Assembly: GCA_964366055.1 (NCBI GenBank)
Contig: CAYISE010000009.1
Location: 1-24,374, forward strand
Direction of reading: 5' to 3'
Length of the DNA stretch: 24,374 nt
From: JBBTQX01 sp964366055
Lineage (GTDB): Bacteria > Patescibacteriota > Minisyncoccia > UBA6257 > GWB1-50-10
Within the stretch, counting starts at the first letter, position 1. Each line of letters starts with the position of its first letter. Below the pieces are notes generated by a model. That model ran no database searches. It was not told the origin of the DNA and saw only the letters and a list, made by a program, of their open reading frames with translations. Position numbers and translations under genes: made by a program. Of the stretch, positions 5,183 to 14,652 are shown one piece after another.

Positions 5183-5626
5183 CTACTTCAATATCTCCTC
5201 AATTCTCTTCTCCAAGGCCTCATTTGTCAAAATTTGGTCCGTTCCTCTTTTCATGTCGCTCCGAAAAGCAAAAAACGACTTCCCTCTTTCTCTCGGAGAA
5301 TTCGGGGTTTGACTGTTTTCTCTCGCGTCCTTTTCTTCCGTCTGGCGTTTCTTAACCTTTCGGAAAAAATAACGGAGCACTTCTTCCTGAAGATTTAAAT
5401 CGTTTTTGAGATTGAAAATCGTCTCCGGCGCCGCTGAAAAAATAACATTGCCAAAAAAAGCGAAATTTTCTTTCTTAATCGGGTAGGCCAGCCGCATTTT
5501 TTGGATTGGCTTCTCCTTTGTCACTTCAGCTCCGTATTTGGAGAGAATCTTTTTTACCGAGCCATTATTTTCCTCCTTGCTCCAAAAGGCAATTTCGTAA
5601 TTGTTTTTGATTGTTTCCTGATCCAT
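5183..5626 (-). CDS. rpsF: 30S ribosomal protein S6
   Basis: A 147-residue protein, longer than the usual 95-130. The N-terminal ferredoxin-like fold shows YEIAFWSKEE, KKILSKYGAEVTKEKPIQKMRLAYPIKKENFAFFGNVIFSAAPETIFNLKNDLNLQEEVLRYFFRKV. A charged, probably disordered tail (residues about 95-147) follows, a common variation in S6. It partners S18 in the 30S platform. Its ATG comes 5 nt after the rpoC stop, so it is read through from rpoBC and leaves no room for a separate autoregulatory leader ahead of it. Confidence 0.9.
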   Translation of the reverse strand: MDQETIKNNYEIAFWSKEENNGSVKKILSKYGAEVTKEKPIQKMRLAYPIKKENFAFFGNVIFSAAPETIFNLKNDLNLQEEVLRYFFRKVKKRQTEEKDARENSQTPNSPRERGKSFFAFRSDMKRGTDQILTNEALEKRIEEILK

Positions 5627-5631
5627 ATAAA

Positions 5632-8600
5632 TTAAACTTTTTCCGGCAAATTCAGATTATCATTGTTCGGCGCGGGGGTCAATTTCGCCTTCAGTTCGGC
5701 TAATTTTTCCTGATCCACGCCTCTCAACCCCGTCCCCACCGGAATAAGTTTGCCGATAATGACATTTTCTTTCAACCCTCTTAAGATGTCCACTTTATGT
5801 TGAACGGAGGCGTCTACCAGGACCCGCGCCGTTTCCTGGAAAGAAGCGGCGGAAAGAAAACTTTCGGTCGTGAGTGAAACCCGCGTGATGCCGAAGACCC
5901 TCTGAATCGCCCGGGCCGGCTGTTTTTTGTTTTTCTTCATCTCGCGGTTTACCTCTATGAATTTAGGTTTCTCTACCACTTCCCCCGCCATAAAATCCGT
6001 GTCGCCGGAATCCTTGATGGCCACGCGCGAGAGCATTTGCTTCACGATGATTTCAATATGCTTATCGTTAATCGCGGCGCCCTCGGGAACGTAAACTCTT
6101 TGGATTTCATTGATAACGTAATGGATAAACGCCTCCGCGCCGCGGAAAGCCAAAATTTCCCGCAATTCCAGCGGACCCTCGTAGAATTGGTCGCCTTTCT
6201 TCACTTTATCGCCCACCTTCACGAACAAATTGGTATTTGACGGAACAAGATATTCCATTATATCCGCCTCCGTTTTCGTTCCTCGGCGCTTCGTCACGGC
6301 TTTCTTAGGAGAGGTCTCCCGAATTTTTATAATCAACGACAATCCTCTCTCTTCAATATCATTAACCACGCCGTCAGCCCGGCAAAGAGCCGCTTTGCCT
6401 TTTGGCGGACGGACCTCTAAAATTTCTTCCACCCGGGGCAAACCGTGAGTAATGTCCGCGCCGGCTACCCCTCCCGAATGGAAAGTTCTCAATGTGAGCT
6501 GGGTACCCGGTTCTCCAATTGACTGGGCGGCGATGATACCCACCGCTTCTCCCAATTTTACCTGTTTATTGCGGCTTAAATCCAAACCATAGCAAGTCGC
6601 GCACACTCCATACACGGTCTTGCAGGCGATGGGTGAACGAACTTTTATGGAAGGAATGTCCGAACTTTGAATTTTTTTAGCCGTTTCACGGCTTATAAAT
6701 TCTCCCGCCCGAATCACAATCTTTCTCTCCGCTCTGACATCCTCCACGCTGGTGCGCGCGTAGAGACGTTCGGCAAAAGAGTATCCGTAAGCATCGCCTT
6801 CGCTTCTCACGATATCTATACCGTCGGCGGAACCGCAATCCTCATCCCTCACGAAAACATCCTGGGCCACGTCCACCAAACGGCGGGTGAGATATCCGGC
6901 GGAAGCGGTCTTCAGAGCCGTATCAGTAGAACCCTTGCGGGCGCCGTGAGTGGTGATGAAATATTCCAGGACTTTTAGTCCTTCTTTGTAGGAGGAGCGG
7001 GCCGGTAATTCTATCGTGTCTCCCCGCGTGTCCTGCACCAAGCCCTTCATGCCCATCATCTGAATCATCTGAACCCAACTGCCGCGGGCCTTGGAATTGA
7101 TAATGGTAAAAATGGGATTTCCGTCTTTGAACGCTCCCGGCAGCGCCGCCGCGATTTTTTCGCGCGCTTCGGTCCAAATCGTCGCGATTTTATTTTTTCT
7201 TTCCTCATTCGTGAGCAACCCCTCCTCAAACTGGGCTTCTACTTGAGCCGCTTCTCCCTCGCTTATCTTAATAATCTCCGTTTTCTCAATTGGAATGATG
7301 GTATCGCTCATCCCCCAGGAAATCGATGAAATAGTCGCGTAAGAAAAACCGAGGTCCTTGATCTTATCTAAGTAATTGCGGCTCTCTTCAATGGGATAAT
7401 TTTCAATGATGCGGCTTACGATATTGGCTAATTTTTTCTTGTCCAAGTCCTCACTCACAAAATCAAAATCCGGCGGCATAATACCGTTAAAAATCATCCG
7501 GCCGTAAGACGTCTCAATCAAACCGCCGGGCGCGCTTAATTTAATCGCCGCGTTCAAATCAATTATGCCATTCTCGTAAGCCAAGGTGGCTTCGCTCATA
7601 TTTGAAAGAGTCCTCCCTTCTCCTTTGGCTCCCGCGCGAATATGAGTCAGGAAATAAATCCCCAAAACCACGTCCTGGGTCGGTGAAACAATCGGTTCGC
7701 CGTTAGCGGGTTTCAACAAATTTTTGCCCGCATCCATCAAATCGGCGGCTTCCACCTGCGCTTCAACCGTCAGGGGCAAGTGCACGGCCATCTGGTCGCC
7801 GTCAAAATCCGCGTTGAAGGCGGCGCAGACAAGCGGCGGAATCCGGATAGCCAAATCCTCAATCAAAATTGGTTTGAAGGCCTGAATGCCCAAGCGATGG
7901 AGAGTCGGGGCGCGGTTCAAAAGCACGCGGCGGTCGGCAATCACTTCTTCCAGAATCGCCCAGATCTCGGGCGGGCCTTGTTCAATCAAACGGTTGGCCT
8001 GCTTGATGTTGAAGGCCAAATTGCGTTCAATCACTTTGCTGATAACGAAGGGGCGGAAGAGTTCCAGCGCCATGTGCTTCGGCAAGCCGCATTCGTTCAG
8101 TTTCAATTCCGGCCCCACCACGATTACCGAACGGCCGGAATAATCCACCCGTTTCCCCAAAAGATTCTGGCGGAAACGGCCCTGTTTGCCTTTGAGCATA
8201 TCGGCGAGCGACCGGAGCGGGCGCCGCTTGCTGGATAAGAGCTGGCTGCCCAAACGAGCGGTGTTGTCTATAAGAGCATCCACCGCCTCCTGAAGCATTC
8301 TTTTTTCGTTCACGATAATCACCTCGGGTGACCTCAACTCCATTAATTTTTTCAGGCGATTGTTGCGGTTAATGACGCGGCTGTAGAGGTCATTCAAATC
8401 GGCGGTGGCGTAATGGCCGCCGTCCAAGGCCACCATCGGACGCAAGTCCGGCGGAAGAATGGGCAGTACGGTCGTCACCATCCACTCGGGCCGGATATTG
8501 GCTTTTGTCATCAAACGGGCGAGCCGCAAGCGCATCAAAATTCTCTTATGGCGATTGGCGTCTTGAACCTGCTCCAATTCCTTGTTTAATTCTTTCGTCA

Positions 8601-9273
8601 TCGCTTTCAAATCCAACTTCTCTAAAATTTGGCGGACAGCGCCGGCGCCCTGGTCGGCCTCAAAAACATCGCCGAACCTTTCGGAGAGACGATAATACTC
8701 GTCTTGAGTCAAGATTAAACCCGGCTTTAAAACCGAAATCACTTCTTTAACCTGTTCCTGTTTCTCTTTTAAATCCTTTTCGTCCACCACCTTTTCGGCT
8801 TTCAGCGATTTAAATTCTCTTTCCAAATCCGAAAGGGCGCGTTTCCGATTTTCCTCGTTGACGGCCGTCACGATATAGGAAGCGTAATAAATCACCTTCT
8901 CTAATTTCGGCACGGAGATGTTCAGAAGCAAACTCAAGCGGGAAGGCACTGTTTTTAAAAACCAAATGTGGGCGACCGGCGCCGCCAACGTGATGTGTCC
9001 CATCCGCTCGCGCCGCACCGCCGCGCGCGTGACTTCCACGCCGCATTTTTCGCAAACTACGCCCTTATAGCGGATTTTTTTGTATTTGCCGCAATAGCAT
9101 TCGTAATCCTTGGCCGGTCCGAAAATTCTCTCGGAAAATAGGCCGTCTTTCTCCGGCCGCTGGGTGCGGTAATTCAGGGTCTCGGGTTTCGTCACCTCGC
9201 CGTGAGACCAGGACCGGATTTCATCGGGACTGGCGATACTGATGGCAATGGATTTTAAATCAAGATTATTCAT
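5632..9273 (-). CDS. rpoC: DNA-directed RNA polymerase subunit beta'
   Basis: A 1213-residue catalytic subunit. The N-terminal zinc-binding region shows CYCGKYKKIRYKGVVCEKC. The active-site NADFDGD lies at residues 487-493, with D489, D491 and D493 holding the catalytic magnesium. Further on are GSDTALKTASAGYLTRRLVDV-type trigger/bridge segments, the second zinc site (DEDCG, then CKTVYGVCATC), and AAQSIGEPGTQLTLRTFH. It is compact, without the large lineage-specific insertions of proteobacteria. It follows rpoB after 39 nt. A seven-codon frame, MNNKVDE, ends inside its start codon region. Confidence 0.98.
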   Translation of the reverse strand: MNNLDLKSIAISIASPDEIRSWSHGEVTKPETLNYRTQRPEKDGLFSERIFGPAKDYECYCGKYKKIRYKGVVCEKCGVEVTRAAVRRERMGHITLAAPVAHIWFLKTVPSRLSLLLNISVPKLEKVIYYASYIVTAVNEENRKRALSDLEREFKSLKAEKVVDEKDLKEKQEQVKEVISVLKPGLILTQDEYYRLSERFGDVFEADQGAGAVRQILEKLDLKAMTKELNKELEQVQDANRHKRILMRLRLARLMTKANIRPEWMVTTVLPILPPDLRPMVALDGGHYATADLNDLYSRVINRNNRLKKLMELRSPEVIIVNEKRMLQEAVDALIDNTARLGSQLLSSKRRPLRSLADMLKGKQGRFRQNLLGKRVDYSGRSVIVVGPELKLNECGLPKHMALELFRPFVISKVIERNLAFNIKQANRLIEQGPPEIWAILEEVIADRRVLLNRAPTLHRLGIQAFKPILIEDLAIRIPPLVCAAFNADFDGDQMAVHLPLTVEAQVEAADLMDAGKNLLKPANGEPIVSPTQDVVLGIYFLTHIRAGAKGEGRTLSNMSEATLAYENGIIDLNAAIKLSAPGGLIETSYGRMIFNGIMPPDFDFVSEDLDKKKLANIVSRIIENYPIEESRNYLDKIKDLGFSYATISSISWGMSDTIIPIEKTEIIKISEGEAAQVEAQFEEGLLTNEERKNKIATIWTEAREKIAAALPGAFKDGNPIFTIINSKARGSWVQMIQMMGMKGLVQDTRGDTIELPARSSYKEGLKVLEYFITTHGARKGSTDTALKTASAGYLTRRLVDVAQDVFVRDEDCGSADGIDIVRSEGDAYGYSFAERLYARTSVEDVRAERKIVIRAGEFISRETAKKIQSSDIPSIKVRSPIACKTVYGVCATCYGLDLSRNKQVKLGEAVGIIAAQSIGEPGTQLTLRTFHSGGVAGADITHGLPRVEEILEVRPPKGKAALCRADGVVNDIEERGLSLIIKIRETSPKKAVTKRRGTKTEADIMEYLVPSNTNLFVKVGDKVKKGDQFYEGPLELREILAFRGAEAFIHYVINEIQRVYVPEGAAINDKHIEIIVKQMLSRVAIKDSGDTDFMAGEVVEKPKFIEVNREMKKNKKQPARAIQRVFGITRVSLTTESFLSAASFQETARVLVDASVQHKVDILRGLKENVIIGKLIPVGTGLRGVDQEKLAELKAKLTPAPNNDNLNLPEKV

Positions 9274-9289
9274 CTACTTTGTTGTTCAT
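9266..9289 (-). CDS. Possible 7-codon leader ORF overlapping the rpoC start
   Basis: ATG 9289, then codons for NNKVDE, then TAA at 9268-9266. The stop overlaps the rpoC start as ATGAATAA, a geometry that permits translational coupling. The first five codons match the left-edge gene (MNNKV), with only synonymous Asn codon differences. This could be a genuine leader peptide or a remnant of a copied gene start; translation is not proven. Confidence 0.35.
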   Translation of the reverse strand: MNNKVDE

Positions 9290-9329
9290 AAAAATTGATG
9301 GCATGTTTATTTCTAACGGGATTCATCTT
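9275..9329 (-). repeat. 55-nt leader repeat, copy 2 (rpoB-rpoC junction)
   Basis: This is the partner of 28-82, with 50 of 55 identical bases. It covers the last codons and stop of rpoB (D-E-S-R-stop is encoded by GATGAATCCCGTTAG) and the spacer to rpoC. Confidence 0.8.
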
Positions 9330-12300
9330 TTTCTTCTTCGTCTAAATCCTCGCGATTTTTTTCATACTCATAATTCACATTCAAACCCAGGGACTTCAAT
9401 TCGCTCACGAGCACGTTAAATGAGGCGGGGATGTTGGGTTTTCTGATTTCCTGGCCGCGGATAATCGCCTCAAAAGCGGCCGACCGGCCCAACACGTCGT
9501 CGGATTTAATTGTAAGCATCTCCTGCAGAGTGTGCGCCGCGCCGTATCCCTCCAGAGCCCAAACCTCCATTTCCCCAAAGCGCTGGCCGCCCAATTGGGC
9601 CTTGCCGCCCAAGGGTTGCTGGGTAATCAAAGAGTACGGACCCGTAGAACGCACGTGCATTTTATCCTCCACCAAATGGTTCAGTTTCATAATATACATA
9701 TAACCGACGGTAACCGGCTCTTTGAATACCCGGCCGTCCAGACCGTTATAAACCGTCATCTTGCCGGTCTCGGCGACGCCCGCGGCGACTAACTCCTTTT
9801 TTATATCTTCTTCGTCGGGTCCCGTGAAATTCGGCGCCACTGCCCGATAACCCAATTTGCTTGCCGCGAATCCCAAGTGAACCTCCAAAATCTGGCCCAA
9901 ATTCATCCGAGAAGCGACTCCCAGGGGATTTAAAACGATATCCACCGGCGTGCCGTCTTCAAGATACGGCATGCTTTCCATCTTTTGGATTTGGGAAATC
10001 ACGCCTTTGTTCCCGTAGCGGCCGGCCAGCTTGTCGCCCGCTCTCACCTTTCGGAGCTGGGCCACCTCAATTTGAATTTTTTTAATGATGCCGGGTTCCA
10101 ATTTATCGCCTTTGTCGCGAGAGAAAATTTTAATGCCGATAACGCGGCCCTGTTTGCCGTGAGGCATAGTCAGCGAGGAGTCCTTGACATCCCGCGCTTT
10201 CTCGCCGAAAATCGCGCGCAAGAGCCGTTCTTCGGAGGTCAGTTCTGATTCGCCCTTGGGAGAGATTTTCCCGACCAAAATATCATTGGCTCTTATCTCG
10301 GCGCCGATGCGGGTAATTCCCTCGGCATCCAGATTTTTCAATTTTTCATCGGCCACATTCGGAATATCAGCCGTCGTTACTTCCGGCCCCAGCTTGGTGT
10401 CGCGCACCAGACAGGTGAATGTTTCAATATAAATGGAGGTGAAAAAATCATCCCGCGCCACCCGCTCGGAAATTATTATGGCATCTTCAAAGTTGGCGCC
10501 CTGCCAAGGCAGAAACGCCACGAGTAAATTCCGACCCAAAGCCAGAACCCCATCTTTAGTCGCCGGTCCATCGGCTAAAACCGAACCCGGTTCCACCTTA
10601 TCGCCCACCTTGACGGCCGGCCGCTGGGACATGCAAGTGGATTGGTTGGACCGCTTGAATTTGTAGAGATTGAAGATCTTGTTGCCGTCCGATGTTTTTA
10701 CGGTGACGGCTCGTCCATCCGCCTCCGTTACCGTGCCGCTCACGTCGGAGATAATCACCTGGCCGGAATCCCGGGCGGCCCGTTCTTCTTCTCCGGTTGA
10801 TACAAGCGGCGCTTCCGGCTTCAGAGTCGGCGTCGCCTGCCGTTGCATATTGGAGCCCATCAGCACCCGGTTCGCGTCGTTATGTTCCAAGAAAGGAATG
10901 AGCGAGGTGGAAATACTGAAAAGCTGATTGGGCGAAATGTCCATCAATTCCACCTCTTCCCGCCGGCAGATTCCCGGCGCGCCCTTGATCCTCGCCGAAA
11001 TCACCGGTTCCAGAATCAGACCCTTTTCGTCGGTCTTCACGTCGGCTTGGGAGATTTTATGTTTTTGTTCATTAATGGCGTCCAGCCAGACAACCTCTTT
11101 CGTGACAACGCTGTTTTTGACTTTAAAATAGGGCGTTTCCAAAAATCCAAAATCGTTCACGCGCGTGTAACTCGCCAGGTAATTTACGAGACCGATGTTC
11201 GCGCCTTCGGGAGTCGCGATCGGACAGATGCGGCCGTAATAAGACGGATGAACGTCGCGGACTTCAAAACCGGCCCGTTCCCGGGTGAGACCGCCGGGAC
11301 CCATCGCCGAGATTCGGCGCTTGTGTTCCAATTCAGCCAAAGGATTCACCTGGTCCATAAACTGGGAGAGTTGGGAGGCGGCGAAGAAATCGCGCACGAC
11401 GGAAGTTAAAAGTTTGTAGTTAATCAGATGGGCCGGCTGAAGAGTTTTTCTTTCTAAAGTGGACATCCGGTCTTGAATGCCGCGCTTGAGGCGCGCGAAA
11501 CCGATCCGCAAACGGGATTGAACCAATTCGCCCACCGAGCGGATTCGGCGATTGCCCAAATGGTCAATGTCATCCGGAATGGCCTTTAAATCGTTGTTCA
11601 GGCGGATAATCTCGGTGACGGCCGCGATCAGGTCGTCCAAATCCAGAAGGCGGCTGTCTTTCTTTCCCATGCTCAAACGCTGATTAAATTTGTAGCGACC
11701 GACCGGACTTATGTCATAGCGGTCAAAACGGGTGAACATCGGCTCAATTAAAAGACGGGCGTTCTCCACCGTTGCCAGATCTCCCGGCCGGAGACGCCGG
11801 TAAATTTCAATAAAGGACTCGTTGACGGTCTTGGCGTCATCTTTTTTCAGAGTGGCTTGGATATACTTTATCGTTCCCGCGTCGGTTTTCGCGAAGGTCT
11901 TTAAAATTGCTTCATCGTCTCCCAAACCGAAAATGCGGAGCAGTTGCGTCACCGGCGCTTTACGGCGGCGGTCAATTTTCACGCCTAAAAATCCGTCGGC
12001 TTCCGTATCCAATTCCACCCAGGCGCCGCGGTTAGGAATGATTTTCGCGCCGAAAAGTTTGCGGCCGCGGGAGAGATTAGCGGTAAAGTAAATCCCGGGC
12101 GAGCGGATAATCTGCAAAATAACCACCCGTTCCACGCCGTTCACGATAAAAGTGCCCCGATTAGTCATCAGCGGAAAATCGCCGAGATAAACCTCCTGAA
12201 TCCTGGATTGTTTCGTATCCTTATTCAAGAGTTTCACGTTTACCCGGAGGGGCGCTTCAAAGGTCTGGCCTTTCTCCAGGGACTTCGTTTCGTTGTATTT

Positions 12301-12498
12301 TGGCTGGTCAAACTTGTAATCCAAAAAACTCAACTCCAATTCCTTGCCGGTGTGGTCTTTAATCGGAGAAATCTCGTCAAAAAGTTCCCGCAATCCATTT
12401 TCCAAAAACCACTTGTAGGAATTTAACTGAATTTCCACCAAATTGGACGGAGTGAAAATCGGACCTTTATAGGAAGAAAAAATTTTAACTTTTGGCAT
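9313..12498 (-). CDS. rpoB: DNA-directed RNA polymerase subunit beta
   Basis: A 1061-residue beta subunit starting MPKVKIFSSYKGPIFTPSNLVEIQL, compact compared with the 1342 residues of E. coli. The fork and rifampicin-binding region reads SQLSQFMDQVNPLAELEHKRRISAMGPGGL, then RERAGFEVRDVHPSYYGRICPI. Toward the C-terminus are DKLAGRYGNKGVIS, LNPLGVASRMNLGQILE and GGKAQLGGQRFGEMEVWALEGYGAAHTLQE. It follows mltG after only 7 nt, so it may be transcribed with the upstream cell-wall genes. rplJ and rplL, its usual upstream neighbours, are absent here. Confidence 0.98.
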   Translation of the reverse strand: MPKVKIFSSYKGPIFTPSNLVEIQLNSYKWFLENGLRELFDEISPIKDHTGKELELSFLDYKFDQPKYNETKSLEKGQTFEAPLRVNVKLLNKDTKQSRIQEVYLGDFPLMTNRGTFIVNGVERVVILQIIRSPGIYFTANLSRGRKLFGAKIIPNRGAWVELDTEADGFLGVKIDRRRKAPVTQLLRIFGLGDDEAILKTFAKTDAGTIKYIQATLKKDDAKTVNESFIEIYRRLRPGDLATVENARLLIEPMFTRFDRYDISPVGRYKFNQRLSMGKKDSRLLDLDDLIAAVTEIIRLNNDLKAIPDDIDHLGNRRIRSVGELVQSRLRIGFARLKRGIQDRMSTLERKTLQPAHLINYKLLTSVVRDFFAASQLSQFMDQVNPLAELEHKRRISAMGPGGLTRERAGFEVRDVHPSYYGRICPIATPEGANIGLVNYLASYTRVNDFGFLETPYFKVKNSVVTKEVVWLDAINEQKHKISQADVKTDEKGLILEPVISARIKGAPGICRREEVELMDISPNQLFSISTSLIPFLEHNDANRVLMGSNMQRQATPTLKPEAPLVSTGEEERAARDSGQVIISDVSGTVTEADGRAVTVKTSDGNKIFNLYKFKRSNQSTCMSQRPAVKVGDKVEPGSVLADGPATKDGVLALGRNLLVAFLPWQGANFEDAIIISERVARDDFFTSIYIETFTCLVRDTKLGPEVTTADIPNVADEKLKNLDAEGITRIGAEIRANDILVGKISPKGESELTSEERLLRAIFGEKARDVKDSSLTMPHGKQGRVIGIKIFSRDKGDKLEPGIIKKIQIEVAQLRKVRAGDKLAGRYGNKGVISQIQKMESMPYLEDGTPVDIVLNPLGVASRMNLGQILEVHLGFAASKLGYRAVAPNFTGPDEEDIKKELVAAGVAETGKMTVYNGLDGRVFKEPVTVGYMYIMKLNHLVEDKMHVRSTGPYSLITQQPLGGKAQLGGQRFGEMEVWALEGYGAAHTLQEMLTIKSDDVLGRSAAFEAIIRGQEIRKPNIPASFNVLVSELKSLGLNVNYEYEKNREDLDEEEKDESR

Positions 12499-12505
12499 TT
12501 ATTTT

Positions 12506-13522
12506 TTATAAATATTTGACCCTGTTATCATTGTGTTCGTCCAATGTTTTTGAAAAAACGGTTTCCCCGGAGCGGGAATCAGTCAGATAGTAAAGATAGC
12601 CGCTCGCTTGAGGCGTGAGCGCGGCTTGAATCGCGCCCTTGCTCGGGTTTGCGATTGGCGTCGGCGTCCAACCGAGGTGGGCGTATGTGTTGTAGGACGA
12701 ATCAGTTTTGAGGTCTTCTTTGGCAACGCCCGGCTTGGCGCAATTCATGAAACCTTGGTCGCATTTAACGTAACTCACAGTCGCGTCAATCTGAAGCGGC
12801 ATGCCCAATTTCAGACGCTTCAAAATAATGCCCGCCACGATTTGGCGGTCATTCATGGACTTAACTTCACGCTCCAAAAAAGACGCTAAAATGAGAGAGT
12901 CATACCAGTTTTTCTGACTGGAAAGAAGCGGCCAGGCCTTTATTTCAAATGTATCCAGGAAGCGCCGCAGAACCGTCTCGGGAGAAGAATTTAACGCGAA
13001 ATTGTAAGTGTCCGGAAAAAGAAATCCCTCCAGAGAGTTCTGATTTAGGAACGGATACTGGGTGGCTAAATTTTTAAAGGGGAAATTTAAAAGCGCGCCC
13101 GGCGTGATTACTCCCGCGGCGGCCAGGGTCGCGTCAACGTCTTTCGCGGTCGCGCCCTCGGTAATTTTCACCGTCACTTCATTTTTCCCGCCCGCCGTGA
13201 GGTATTCAACGATTTGCGGAATATTCATCGTGCTCGCGAGTTGATACGTCCCCGGCTGAAATTTTCGGGCGTTGCCCGTTAAAATTGAATAGACCTTAAA
13301 CACAGCGATGGATTTTATTAACGACTCTCGAGACAAACGCGCGCTGATGGCGCGAAAACTTTCTCTCTTGGCCACTTGAAACGCCACGGGATTCTCCAAG
13401 GCATAGCTGGGCTGAAGACCATAGAAAAAATAGGCCACCGTCAAAATAAAGACCAGAATCGCTCCCAATAATATCAGGAAACGCAAACTCCACAACCTCA
13501 TCTTATTATCTTGAGGATTCAT
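12506..13522 (-). CDS. mltG: Endolytic murein transglycosylase MltG (YceG-like)
   Basis: A 338-residue membrane-anchored lytic transglycosylase thought to cut nascent glycan strands and set chain length. There is one N-terminal membrane span (residues about 14-34). The YceG domain follows, with a LysM-like part (IPQIVEYLTAGGKNEVTVKITEGAT), EGFLFPDTY (165-173), the catalytic Glu in LASFLEREV (E217), and the C-terminal YNTYAHLGWTPTPIANPSKGAIQAAL. The length is typical. It lies next to rodA, consistent with a role in elongation of the cell wall. Confidence 0.93.
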   Translation of the reverse strand: MNPQDNKMRLWSLRFLILLGAILVFILTVAYFFYGLQPSYALENPVAFQVAKRESFRAISARLSRESLIKSIAVFKVYSILTGNARKFQPGTYQLASTMNIPQIVEYLTAGGKNEVTVKITEGATAKDVDATLAAAGVITPGALLNFPFKNLATQYPFLNQNSLEGFLFPDTYNFALNSSPETVLRRFLDTFEIKAWPLLSSQKNWYDSLILASFLEREVKSMNDRQIVAGIILKRLKLGMPLQIDATVSYVKCDQGFMNCAKPGVAKEDLKTDSSYNTYAHLGWTPTPIANPSKGAIQAALTPQASGYLYYLTDSRSGETVFSKTLDEHNDNRVKYL

Positions 13523-13566
13523 CTTAAAAAATGTGCTGAAAATAAAGACGCAAGGGAGTCAAGCCC

Positions 13567-14652
13567 TTAACGGGATTCAAGTTTTATATGTTGAATTATG
13601 CCTATGAGAATCGCAATCGTCAAGAGGCTGGATCCCCCATAGCTGACGAAGGGCAGAGTGATGCCGGTTACCGGCACCAATCCCATATTCGCCCCGACAT
13701 TAATAAGAAACTGGATAAAGAATATCAGGGCGCCGCCGAAAATCACGAATTTAGCGTCATTGCTCCCCGCTCTCAAACTGATATCTATAAATCTAAAGAT
13801 AACGAGAATAAAAGTCAATATCAGGAAGGTGGCGCCCAAAATTCCCCACTCTTCCGTAAAAGCGGCGAAAATAAAATCGGTTTGGGCCTCCGGCAGGAAG
13901 CGAAGTTGGGTCTGGGGGCCCTCGCCGAAACCTTTGCCCCAGAAGCCGGCGGAACCGATGGCAATCTTGGACTGAATGACATTGTAATTTATCCCCAACG
14001 GGTCCCGTTCGGGAAACATGAAAGCGGTCAGCCGGTCTTTCTGATACGGTTTCAGGAAAAATGTCCACAACAGAATGAAAGCGATGATAACGGCCCCCAG
14101 TCCGATAAGAAATGTTTTTTTGTGAACGCCGCCCACAAAAATGAAGGCGACCCAAATACTTAAGACCACGATTGTGGAACCCAAGTCCGGATGAATCGCA
14201 ATCAAGGTCGCCGGCAGGAGCGCGTAAAAAAAAGAAAGAAAAAGATATTTGGCCCGCCACACCGCCAAGTAGCGGCGGGTCAGAAATCCGGCCAGTAAGA
14301 TGACCAGGGCAATCTTCGCGACTTCCGCCGGTTCAAATTGGAAATTCCCTATGAAAAGCCAGCTTTTCGTCCCCCGGACGACATTCGACTGAAGGTTTGA
14401 GACAAGAAGCAAGAGAACGCTCAACCAATACAATCCATACCGAAAAACCGGCCAGCGCAAGAGCCAGGACCAATTGAAACCGCTGCCCAATAAAATCAGG
14501 AAAAACGCCGCCGCGTACCAGATAAGCTGGCGCCAAAAAAGGGTCTGGCTGTAACTGGCCAGCGAGACCAAACTCACCGCCGAGAGAAACAAAAGAGCGC
14601 CCATCAAAATCCAATCCAAATTTCTCCATCTGTCAAAAATATTTCTGACCAT
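13567..14652 (-). CDS. rodA: RodA/FtsW-type peptidoglycan glycosyltransferase (SEDS)
   Basis: A 361-residue polytopic membrane protein of the SEDS family, which polymerises lipid II with a partner transpeptidase. Features are about ten hydrophobic segments, HPDLGSTIVV (the conserved PDLGT-type motif), a loop ending in KIAIGSAGFWGKGFGEGPQTQLRFLPEAQTDFIFAAFTEEWG, and the C-terminal VPVTGITLPFVSYGGSSLL. The QTDFIF and GITLPFVSYGGSSL motifs favour RodA over FtsW. It directly abuts the upstream gene (no gap). Its last codons and stop (GAATCCCGTTAA) resemble the CCCGTTA repeat core seen elsewhere. Confidence 0.93.
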   Translation of the reverse strand: MVRNIFDRWRNLDWILMGALLFLSAVSLVSLASYSQTLFWRQLIWYAAAFFLILLGSGFNWSWLLRWPVFRYGLYWLSVLLLLVSNLQSNVVRGTKSWLFIGNFQFEPAEVAKIALVILLAGFLTRRYLAVWRAKYLFLSFFYALLPATLIAIHPDLGSTIVVLSIWVAFIFVGGVHKKTFLIGLGAVIIAFILLWTFFLKPYQKDRLTAFMFPERDPLGINYNVIQSKIAIGSAGFWGKGFGEGPQTQLRFLPEAQTDFIFAAFTEEWGILGATFLILTFILVIFRFIDISLRAGSNDAKFVIFGGALIFFIQFLINVGANMGLVPVTGITLPFVSYGGSSLLTIAILIGIIQHIKLESR

